Part shown: positions 11,646 to 12,856 of the stretch, piece after piece | How positions within the stretch are numbered: position 1 is the first letter of the stretch | Layout: each line of letters opens with the position of its first letter | NCBI GenBank assembly: GCA_026770585.1 | Contig: MU646773.1 | Location: 66,404-79,259 of the forward strand | Direction of reading: 5' to 3' | DNA length: 12,856 bases | Source: Baffinella frigidus | Lineage: Eukaryota > Cryptophyceae > Cryptomonadales > Baffinellaceae | The notes under the pieces: generated by a model | Databases searched by the model: none | What the model was told of the DNA's origin: nothing | What the model saw: the letters and a program-made list of their open reading frames with translations, nothing else | Made by a program: the position numbers and the translations under genes

Positions 11646-12578
11646 CGTCTATGTGAGGCTTTACCGAGTGCCCACGTTCACACCGCCCCCTCCCGGAGAC
11701 GAAGACGCCCGCCCTTACCCCCCCTCCTCTCATGGGACTGATCCCTAATCCCTACACCCTAAACCCTAAGCCCCAAACCTTGAACACTCAACCCTACACC
11801 CTAATCCCGAAACACTCAACCCTGATCCCCAATCCCTAATCGCTGAACCCTGGCGCGTGCAAGTCGGGACGCCCGAGTAGAGAGAGGGGGGGACTCTCTG
11901 TATCTCTAGCTCGAACTCTCTCTCCCTCTCACTAAACGCACGTCCCCCACAGCAGGTGGGCACGGCGGAGTGCGTGAACCCCATGTGCGAGTTGGGCCTC
12001 GCGTGGGCTGATGTCACCTTGTTGGTTTCGATCCGTAACAAACGCACCTTTCATCCGTAGCAAACACACGTTCTATGCATGAGAAACGTACTTTCTGTCC
12101 GTAACAAACGCACCTTCGATCCGTAACAAAAGCACTTTCAATCCGTAACAAACGTACTTTCTGTCCTTAACACACGCACTTTCGATGCGTAACCAACGCA
12201 CGTTCCTTTCCGCAGGTCGGGACGCCCGAGTGCGTGAATCCCTTGCTGGCTTCAATCCGGAACAAACGCACCTTTTATCCGTAATACACGCACTTTCGAT
12301 CCGTATCAAACGCACGTTTGTTTCTTTCCGCAGGTGGGCACGCCCGGGTGCGTCAACCCCTTGTGGCGAGCTCGGCCTCTCCTAGGCGGAGGTCACCTTG
12401 TTGGTTTCAATCCATAACAAACACACATTCTATCCTTAACACACGCACTTTCGGTCCGTACTCAACGCACGTCCCCCACTGCAGGTCGGGACGTCCGAGT
12501 GCGTGAACCCCATGTGCGAGCTGGGCCTCTCGTGGGCGGAGGTCAACACGATGCAGACCAAGGGCCAGGCCTTCACCG
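3006..12578 (+). CDS. Multi-exon gene for a secreted S1-fold pseudoprotease with a CUB-like domain (3' end beyond window)
   Basis: Joined exons: 3006-3462, 3602-3756, 3851-3894, 4021-4290, 4663-4733, 4967-5022, 5955-6082, 6545-6659, 7379-7453, 8248-8325, 8992-9063, 9664-9708, 9977-10012, 10180-10227, 10520-10587, 10781-10825, 10935-10975, 11169-11269, 11355-11414, then 11956-12012 and/or 12485-12578. All phases agree and no stop is met. Residues about 1-22 form a signal peptide, 23-152 a Cys-rich region, 153-289 a linker, 290-522 a trypsin-like domain of normal length, and 523-613 a CUB-like strand pattern. Trypsin landmarks are VVNG at the mature N-terminus, CGGVLVHPRWVLTA, LGSEHFTV, ALLL, QICGS, TPLLA, GQGCAKSN and VYARVSQGVQWM. 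Catalytic His, Asp and Ser are all replaced, so proteolysis is unlikely. A binding, decoy or regulatory role outside the cell is inference from serine protease homologues elsewhere. Splicing is predicted, not observed. Confidence 0.8.
3554..3577. repeat. Hairpin in intron 1
   Basis: CGACGCACCG and CGGTGCGTCG are 10-bp arms separated by AC. They lie just upstream of the intron 1 acceptor tract; intron 1 (3463-3601) has no telomeric repeat. Confidence 0.8.
3602..3756 (+). CDS. Exon 2: proline/alanine-rich linker
   Basis: The acceptor follows a strong pyrimidine tract (CTTTCTTCTCTTTTGCGCAG). The phase-1 join makes Glu (G|AG). The peptide starts EDREQPAEHRT, is rich in Pro, Ala and Asp, and ends with CSGVNIIDS. 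The donor AGC|GTACAC is phase 0. It is probably a flexible spacer between the Cys-rich region and the next segment. Confidence 0.6.
3757..3850 (+). repeat. Telomere-like intron 2
   Basis: The intron is almost entirely CCCCAAA and CCCTAAA units, C-rich strand in sense orientation, between GTACAC and CCCAG. Confidence 0.85.
3851..3894 (+). CDS. Exon 3: short linker exon
   Basis: It encodes ERGAITEFLPDGTSW across the junction. The acceptor CCCAG|GAG follows telomere-like repeats. The donor TG|GTTTAA is weak and is partly made by the telomeric repeat that follows. Phases 0 and 2 agree with both neighbours, which is the main support. Confidence 0.6.
3895..4020 (+). repeat. Telomere-like intron 3
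   Basis: CCCTAAA, CCTCCAC and CCCCAAA units fill the intron from its GTTTAA donor to CCACAG. CTAAA units could act as branch-point-like sites (inference). Confidence 0.8.
4021..4290 (+). CDS. Exon 4: pro-segment and start of S1 domain
   Basis: The acceptor is CCACAG|G and the phase-2 join restores a Trp codon. The exon encodes about 90 residues starting CARMILPNWHYAADLS. Near the end GHVRAVVNGAVAP resembles the activation segment of S1 zymogens (R|IVGG or IVNG), here R-A-VVNG. STSHTR then leads into the next exon's CGG, as in trypsins. The donor CG|GTGCAC is phase 2. Because the later Asp194 equivalent is Gln, classic zymogen activation is not expected. Confidence 0.75.
4449..4478 (+). pseudogene. 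Ghost copy a of exon 5
   Basis: After a CCCCCAG acceptor the first 30 bases match exon 5 (CGGILVHPR). Similarity then stops at a repeated GGTGCACC motif. The part coding WVLTAPGC is gone, so inclusion would break the domain. Confidence 0.7.
4562..4604 (+). pseudogene. Ghost copy b of exon 5
   Basis: It keeps the acceptor and encodes YSGVLVHPRWVLTA, with Cys42 changed to Ser by way of TAC AGC. It runs directly into telomere-like repeat after the Ala codon. No donor in the right phase is visible. Confidence 0.75.
4663..4733 (+). CDS. Exon 5: S1 His57 exon, catalytic His replaced
   Basis: It encodes CGGVLVHPRWVLTAPGC then VATCGG. Active S1 enzymes read CGG...WVLTAAHC here. Both Cys (42 and 58 in chymotrypsin numbering) remain, but AAHC is APGC, so His57 is Gly. 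The donor GGAG|GTGTCG (phase 1) joins exactly to the next exon. This is the third and only complete member of a tandem set of three similar segments at 4449, 4562 and 4663. Confidence 0.8.
4734..4966 (+). repeat. Telomere-like intron 5
   Basis: It contains long CCCTAAA runs (4903-4925), a short ACCATTA triplet run (4860-4883) and variants. It ends CTACGCGCAG. Confidence 0.8.
4967..5022 (+). CDS. Exon 6: S1 segment with LGSEHFTV
   Basis: It encodes DKACDGDVHLGSEHFTVME, where GDVHLGSEHFTV matches the trypsin strand written as vxLGxhxl. The acceptor is CGCAG|AC and the phase-1 join gives Asp. The donor GAG|GTGTGC is phase 0. A degraded copy lies at about 5362-5396. Confidence 0.75.
5044..5112. 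repeat. TTTGACTGTCTTA repeats
   Basis: TTTGACTGTCTT occurs three times within about 50 bp in intron 6, with interleaved GGAGTGT/GAGTGTTTTAC pieces. Confidence 0.8.
5137..5259. repeat. 123-bp foldback element (MITE-like)
   Basis: Terminal arms TACAGGGGTACCTCGCCCAT... (5137-5165) and their inverse (5231-5259) match at 27 of 29. Pairing continues inward through CCTAGGACC / GGTCCTAGG. The compact size and clean ends suggest a non-autonomous element; no clear target duplication is visible. Confidence 0.75.
5325..5361. repeat. (GA)n microsatellite
   Basis: Nearly pure GA repeat directly abutting the exon 6 ghost. Confidence 0.95.
5362..5396 (+). pseudogene. Ghost copy of exon 6 end and donor
   Basis: GCTCCGAGCACTTGACCGTG corresponds to the 3' half of exon 6 with a few changes. 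The donor GAGGTGTGCC has become GAGGAGTGTCC, so the GT is destroyed. It directly abuts a (GA)n tract, which replaces the 5' half. Confidence 0.75.
5460..5483. repeat. (CT)n microsatellite
   Basis: CT repeat downstream of the exon 6 ghost, opposite in strand to the GA tract. In the intron 6 transcript the two could pair and enclose the ghost exon. Confidence 0.95.
5503..5545. repeat. Tandem pair with GTCACCTCCGGAGGTGTCGCA
   Basis: Two imperfect copies of a 21-base unit lie side by side. The unit end resembles the exon 5 donor context GGCGGAGGTGTCGC, so it may be a further donor-side fragment. Confidence 0.6.
5722..5799 (+). pseudogene. Ghost copy of exon 7, frameshifted
   Basis: It keeps an acceptor (GAGGCAG|GTGCG) and a recognisable HNALEALLLAML core. 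The distance from the acceptor to the core is 20 bases instead of 21, so the core is out of frame. Similarity fades after the GGGGGCTC sequence. Confidence 0.75.
5955..6082 (+). CDS. Exon 7: S1 Asp102 exon, catalytic Asp replaced
   Basis: It encodes VRTDPRSMDNGLEALLLVML followed by SGSSAAKPVEMYDGGDIGAS. In S1 proteases this stretch reads ...HPxxxxxxDNDIALLKL...PVxL. DN and ALLL are kept but the Asp is Gly (or Leu, depending on gap placement). The acceptor is CGACAG|GTG, the donor CTGCAG|GTTATT is phase 2, and length 128 fits both neighbours. A frameshifted copy lies just upstream. Confidence 0.75.
6171..6235. repeat. 33-bp tandem duplication in intron 7
   Basis: CAGGATGTCAACTTGAGAAC and the rest of the 33-base unit occur twice in succession with two or three differences. 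Each starts with CAGG, like an acceptor plus exon start. Confidence 0.85.
6278..6331. repeat. 27-bp tandem duplication in intron 7
   Basis: The unit CCCTAGC then CTGCCTGAGTTTTATTCTG occurs twice with one difference. Confidence 0.9.
6421..6532 (+). repeat. Telomere-like end of intron 7
   Basis: CCCCAAA and CCCTAAA units pass into an AT-rich AATAAT run (6483-6515) and back to CACTAAACCC before the exon 8 acceptor. Confidence 0.8.
6545..6659 (+). CDS. Exon 8: S1 middle segment
   Basis: It encodes GLDIATVATNATGGTNRTAV then HVVESEVPTQLAETKLDR. The trypsin pattern here is xxVxGWGxTxxGGxxxxxLxexexPvv. The ATV, GG and ESEVP landmarks remain, the GWG motif is absent, and two sequons (NAT, NRT) are added. 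The acceptor TTTCCAG|G has a good pyrimidine context. The donor CGC|GTGAGC is strong and phase 0. A split copy lies at 6840-7080. Confidence 0.7.
6840..7080 (+). pseudogene. Ghost copy of exon 8 split by a foldback element
   Basis: The left half (about 6843-6867) matches exon 8 around CGCACCGCTGTGCACGT. The right half (about 7034-7080) continues with TCATCGAGTCGGAGGT. A 166-bp inverted-repeat element sits between them. Ignoring the insert, the copy reads AVHVIESEVSPAQLAADAC in frame. Confidence 0.8.
6868..7033. mobile_element. Foldback/MITE-like element inserted in the exon 8 ghost
   Basis: About 65-bp imperfect inverted arms (shared core AACGGCCTGAAAATGGGG, then GCATTGCCTAGGACCTCC) flank a short loop. 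ACGT stands on both sides (6864-6867 and 7034-7037). Removing the element plus one ACGT restores continuity with exon 8, which indicates insertion with a 4-bp target duplication. It has no coding capacity. Confidence 0.8.
7195..7363 (+). repeat. Telomere-like end of intron 8
   Basis: CCCTAAA, CCCTGAA and CCCCAAA units, then ACATAAA units near 7338-7360, all in C-rich sense orientation. Confidence 0.85.
7379..7453 (+). CDS. Exon 9: S1 segment with Cys168-Cys182 equivalents
   Basis: It encodes TCAMHFKTLLPTDGMYDKTT then QICGS. This corresponds to the S1 loop C...MICAG, with both Cys conserved. The acceptor is CGGCAG|ACA, the donor TCG|GTACTC, and both sides are phase 0. A near-identical copy is at about 7627-7698. 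Confidence 0.75.
7532..7591. repeat. Small foldback with GAAAATTACTACAC arms
   Basis: GAAAATTACTACACAAA (7532-7548) and its exact inverse (7575-7591) flank a 26-base loop. The arm motif also occurs at 700-714 and, inverted, in the 7789-8036 minisatellite. Confidence 0.9.
7627..7698 (+). pseudogene. Ghost copy of exon 9 lacking an acceptor
   Basis: It encodes MHFETLLPADGMYDKSTQIC then GS, with only a few substitutions, and keeps a donor that looks better than the original (GTACGT). The 5' edge is truncated: the CAG acceptor is replaced by AT-rich DNA next to a small foldback (7532-7591). Splicing to it would need a cryptic AG. Confidence 0.8.
7704..7732. repeat. (TTC)n microsatellite
   Basis: About nine TTC units in intron 9 just after the exon 9 ghost donor. 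Confidence 0.95.
7741..7772 (+). pseudogene. Ghost of exon 10, middle part, out of order
   Basis: CACCCCGCTTCTCGCGCGCC is identical to the middle of exon 10, then the copy diverges into AT-rich DNA. It lies upstream of the 5'-half ghost (8049-8088), so the fragments are scrambled. It is flanked by (TTC)n on the left and a minisatellite on the right. Confidence 0.7.
7789..8036. repeat. AT-rich minisatellite, 43-bp composite unit
   Basis: A 30-base part (GTGTAGTAATTTTC, ending TTTGATGTGAT) alternates with a 13-base part (GTGTAGTAATTAT). Roughly five or six imperfect units are present. Confidence 0.85.
8049..8088 (+). pseudogene. Ghost of exon 10, 5' half
   Basis: After the same GCGCAG acceptor, ACAGAGGCCGCGGCGACG and the following bases encode TEAAATNCTEQIG. 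The copy then dissolves into a (GA)n tract. It too lacks the catalytic Ser, so the loss predates or was copied with the duplication. Confidence 0.75.
8086..8210. repeat. GA-rich microsatellite with GCGCGC interruptions
   Basis: (GA)n and GGGA variants, with CGCGCGCGAGAGA occurring twice. It fills the interval between the exon 10 5' ghost and real exon 10. Confidence 0.9.
8248..8325 (+). CDS. Exon 10: S1 Ser195 exon, catalytic Ser replaced
   Basis: It encodes TEDAAPNCTEQIGTPLLARL then NNANTD. It aligns with the S1 signature DSCQGDSGGPLL: Cys191, Gly196, Pro198 and the following Leu-Leu are kept. Asp189 is Pro, Asp194 is Gln, Ser195 is Ile and Gly197 is Thr. No nucleophile remains. The acceptor is GCGCAG|ACG, the donor GAC|GTCAGA, and both are phase 0. 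Confidence 0.75.
8326..8990 (+). repeat. Telomere-like intron 10
   Basis: The first part is CCTGAACCCGAAAA 14-mers (two 7-mers). The second part (about 8776-8985) is nearly pure CACCAAA and variants with CACACAC. The 7-base period is kept while the sequence changes. Confidence 0.85.
8491..8515 (+). pseudogene. Ghost of exon 10, 3' end
   Basis: CTCACCAACGCCAACACCGA matches the exon 10 end (CTCAACAACGCCAACACCGA). The donor GACGTCAG has changed to GACATGAG, which removes the GT. It is embedded in CCCGAAA-type repeats. Confidence 0.65.
8992..9063 (+). CDS. Exon 11: S1 Cys220 exon
   Basis: It encodes VLIGIQTLGQGCAKSNAGGE then DSPA, matching the S1 pattern LVGIxSWGxGCAxxNxPGV. The Trp is replaced, but GQGCAKSN and its Cys220 are kept. 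The acceptor is CCCGCAG|GTG and the donor GCG|GTACCA, both phase 0. It is the first and only fully bordered member of three tandem copies. Confidence 0.8.
9084..9145 (+). repeat. 11-mer array ACACTACCGAA in intron 11
   Basis: About five near-perfect 11-base units stand between exon 11 and its ghost b. A related AACCCTACCCA 11-mer array fills about 9420-9545. Confidence 0.9.
9194..9260 (+). pseudogene. Ghost copy b of exon 11
   Basis: It encodes IGIQTLGQGCAKSNDGGDVS then PA and keeps a donor (GCG|GTAACT). The acceptor is lost because ACCGAAA repeat runs straight into CATCGGCATCC. Confidence 0.8.
9294..9351 (+). pseudogene. Ghost copy c of exon 11
   Basis: It encodes TLGRGCAENGDGGGVSPA with a donor-like GCG|GTAGCA. 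It is more diverged and 5'-truncated, starting at AGACCCTCGGGC. No adjacent acceptor remains. Confidence 0.75.
9570..9659 (+). repeat. Telomere-like end of intron 11
   Basis: CCCTGAA, CCCCAAA and CCCTAAA units run up to the CACCAG acceptor of exon 12. Confidence 0.85.
9664..9708 (+). CDS. Exon 12: S1 C-terminal helix
   Basis: It encodes VYARVSQGVQWMRSV. With SPA from exon 11 this closely matches the S1 ending GVYARVSxxxxWIxxV. The acceptor is CACCAG|GTG and the donor GTG|GTGCGC is phase 0. The bases after the donor (GGTGCGC) are repeated at the start of exon 13. Confidence 0.85.
9709..9976 (+). repeat. Telomere-like intron 12, CCATAAA type
   Basis: The core (about 9763-9905) is a nearly pure CCATAAA 7-mer array, flanked by CCCCAAA and CACCAAA units. 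Its ends carry the shared GGTGCGC. Confidence 0.9.
9977..10012 (+). CDS. Exon 13: start of CUB-like region
   Basis: It encodes VRDLGVHPPRKL, 36 bases, phase 0 on both sides. The donor CTG|GTGCTC is followed by repeat. The same GGTGCTC begins the next exon. Confidence 0.65.
10013..10179 (+). repeat. Telomeric intron 13, mostly canonical
   Basis: It contains two long perfect CCCTAAA runs (about 10035-10090 and 10127-10170) separated by CCATAAA units. It is bounded by GGTGCTC on both sides. Confidence 0.95.
10180..10227 (+). CDS. Exon 14: CUB-like strand with GC donor
   Basis: It encodes VLTVKKFEIPEELEGK, a beta-strand-like sequence of the CUB type (xLxxxxFxIpee). The only border that keeps phase 0 into exon 15 is AAG|GCAAAC, a GC-AG intron. 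The acceptor is AACCAG|GTG. Confidence 0.7.
10213..10391 (+). repeat. 9-mer array AACCTCTCA in intron 14
   Basis: About 19 units of AACCTCTCA with occasional loss or change begin around the GC donor of exon 14, overlapping the last exon bases only by chance match. Confidence 0.9.
10392..10519 (+). repeat. Degenerate telomere-like end of intron 14
   Basis: CCCTAAA, CCCTACA and CACTCAA variants lead to the CACACCAG acceptor. Confidence 0.75.
10520..10587 (+). CDS. Exon 15: CUB-like core
   Basis: It encodes AYVHIYRGASMVNGPSTVIL then DN. VHIYRGAS resembles the CUB core VxIYDGxS followed by the strand leading to LxG. The acceptor is CACCAG|GCG; the donor GG|GTGCGT is phase 2. Confidence 0.75.
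10588..10780 (+). repeat. Telomeric intron 15
   Basis: Canonical CCCTAAA runs at both ends and degenerate units in the middle (ATCCTAA, CACTCAA). Bounded by GGTGCGTGTCC and GGTGTGTGTCC. Confidence 0.9.
10781..10825 (+). CDS. Exon 16: CUB-like segment
   Basis: The phase-2 join gives Gly, then CVSGTEIDDAGTGA. The donor CT|GTAAAC is formed by an exon G running into telomeric TAAACCC. Its start, GGTGTGTGTCC, repeats the bases after the exon 15 donor. Confidence 0.7.
10826..10934 (+). repeat. Telomeric intron 16
   Basis: Starts GTAAACCCCGAAACCC and ends CTAAACCAG; the donor itself is telomeric sequence preceded by an exon G. Confidence 0.9.
10935..10975 (+). CDS. Exon 17: CUB-like strand
   Basis: The phase-2 join restores Leu, then LVTMSVNRTGGKS. 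This is the CUB strand written as LxVxFxSDxSxxxxGF, with one sequon (NRT). The donor G|GTAAAC again combines an exon G with telomeric TAAACCC, phase 1. Confidence 0.7.
10976..11168 (+). repeat. Telomeric intron 17
   Basis: Starts GTAAACCC. CCCGAAA, AATCATA and CCCAAAA/CCCCAAA units follow, with an AT-rich stretch near 11060-11100. Ends ACCCAG. Confidence 0.9.
11169..11269 (+). CDS. Exon 18: end of CUB-like domain and start of C-terminal region
   Basis: The phase-1 join gives Gly, then VRPRFDAEYKTYGCRDNFER and TMMSMDPAIAGTK. RFDAEY matches the last CUB strand (GFxAxY). The acceptor is ACCCAG|GC and the donor AAAG|GTGCGC is phase 0. I do not recognise the Cys-containing part that follows. Confidence 0.75.
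11355..11414 (+). CDS. Exon 19: Cys-containing segment
   Basis: It encodes GQCNEPTMGGIAGCKFVVDQ, 60 bases, phase 0 on both sides. The acceptor is GGAGCAG|GGG. The donor CAG|GTCCCC is followed by a long CT/CA microsatellite. Confidence 0.7.
11421..11640. repeat. CT/CA microsatellite complex in intron 19
   Basis: Alternating (CT)n and (CA)n blocks, a run of about 16 C near 11588-11603, then (CT)n again. Confidence 0.95.
11750..11855 (+). repeat. Degenerate telomere-like part of intron 19
   Basis: CCCTAAA, CCCTAAT and CACTCAA units in C-rich sense orientation, ending at the copy-0 ghost of exon 20. Confidence 0.8.
11859..11880 (+). pseudogene. Ghost fragment of exon 20 (copy 0)
   Basis: CAAGTCGGGACGCCCGAGTA matches the start of the exon 20 copies, but the acceptor CAG is CAA. 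A TAG stop replaces the TGC codon and a GA-rich tract follows. Confidence 0.7.
11956..12012 (+). CDS. Exon 20, copy 1
   Basis: It encodes VGTAECVNPMCELGLAWAD with acceptor CAGCAG|GTG and donor GAT|GTCACC, phase 0-0. It is in frame after exon 19. It could be used together with copy 4 or as an alternative to it. Confidence 0.7.
12216..12253 (+). pseudogene. Truncated exon 20, copy 2
   Basis: A good acceptor (TTCCGCAG|GTCGGG) leads to VGTPECVNPLL. The copy then breaks off into GCTTCAATCCGG, the 22-mer intron repeat. No donor remains. Confidence 0.75.
12334..12393 (+). pseudogene. Frameshifted exon 20, copy 3
   Basis: A good acceptor (TTTCCGCAG|GTGGGC) leads to VGTPGCVNPL. Relative to copies 1 and 4, one extra G (TTGTGGCGAG for ATGTGCGAG) shifts the frame. 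The GTCACC donor is kept. Confidence 0.75.
12485..12578 (+). CDS. Exon 20, copy 4 (longer form)
   Basis: It encodes VGTSECVNPMCELGLSWAEV then NTMQTKGQAFT. It reads through the GTCACC donor position of copy 1 (here GTCAAC) to a new donor, ACCG|GTGCGC, phase 1. It is the most complete copy and probably leads to the next exon outside the window. Confidence 0.75.
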
Positions 12579-12856
12579 GTGCGCATCCCAAACCCTACAC
12601 CCCAAACCTGACACCCTGAACCCAAAACCCCACCCCCGAAACACAAAACCCCAAAACACAAAACACAAAACACAAAACACAAAACACAAAACACAAAACA
12701 CAAAACACAACCCCCCCCAAAAAACAAAATCCCCCAAACCCGAACCCCCCAAACCCAAAACACCAAACCCCAACCCCCCCCCAAAAAAAACCAAAACTCC
12801 AAAACCCCAAACCCCAAACCCCAAACCCCAAACCCCAAACCCCAAACCCCAAACCC
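12579..12856 (+). repeat. Telomere-like intron after exon 20 (open at window end)
   Basis: CCCTACA, then AAAACAC 7-mers (about 12650-12710), C-rich runs, then nearly pure CCCCAAA (12799-12856). No acceptor is reached before the window ends. Confidence 0.85.

Larger units (their letters stand above)
12025..12478. repeat. 22-bp minisatellite between exon 20 copies
   Basis: Units of the form TTTCGATCCGTAACAAACGC (plus AC) repeat about eight times at 12027-12206. They recur in shorter sets at about 12251-12320 and 12407-12470, each set ending in a pyrimidine tract and CAG. Exon and intron were therefore duplicated as one block. Confidence 0.9.

Noticed and set aside
11371-11741. Frames of alternating Ser-Leu and Thr-His repeats
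   Set aside because: Translation of CT/CA microsatellites inside intron 19.
3006-12578. Active trypsin-like protease
   Set aside because: No exon or ghost copy present encodes AAHC, the DI/DL Asp in place, or GDSGG.
12799-12856. A true telomere or chromosome end
   Set aside because: Arrays are interrupted by exons, degenerate, and scattered over 9 kb. The window edge is only an intron-like CCCCAAA run.

Overview
The window looks like nuclear DNA of a eukaryotic microalga or related protist. The evidence is many short GC-rich exons, spliceosomal GT-AG borders (one GC-AG), plant-type telomeric repeats (CCCTAAA and variants) inside the gene, abundant microsatellites, and no bacterial operon features. 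Dinoflagellates and prasinophyte-type green algae would fit. The frequent AG|G acceptor context leans slightly towards dinoflagellates, but the lineage cannot be fixed from this window.

The main content is one long plus-strand gene, 3006 to at least 12578, open at the right edge. I rebuilt it by hand from frames, splice borders and intron phases. Exons 1-19 join without a frameshift or stop into 655 codons, and exon 20 copies carry on. The product is predicted to be secreted: a signal peptide, a Cys-rich N-terminal region with 14 Cys after the signal peptide, a linker, a chymotrypsin-fold (S1) domain at about residues 290-522, a CUB-like beta domain at about 523-613, and a Cys-containing C-terminal region. 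The S1 domain keeps the fold landmarks and three canonical disulfide pairs. All three catalytic residues are replaced, so it reads as a pseudoprotease.

Two structural themes run through the gene. First, most introns from 3757 rightwards consist of telomere-like 7-mer repeats, with the C-rich strand always in the sense orientation and each intron dominated by its own variant. Several are flanked by short direct repeats beginning GGTG, as if repeat DNA had been inserted at a proto-splice site and become an intron. Second, most S1 exons and the last exon have one or more decayed nearby copies (ghost exons) that lost a splice site, lost frame, or were split by a foldback element.

The left 2.9 kb is different. 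It has few telomeric repeats, several foldback (inverted-repeat) elements including a perfect 42-bp palindrome, and a probable minus-strand gene seen as one good exon (1246-1367) with a ghost copy (about 945-1005) and a weaker candidate exon (2510-2665). That gene would be divergent from the pseudoprotease gene.
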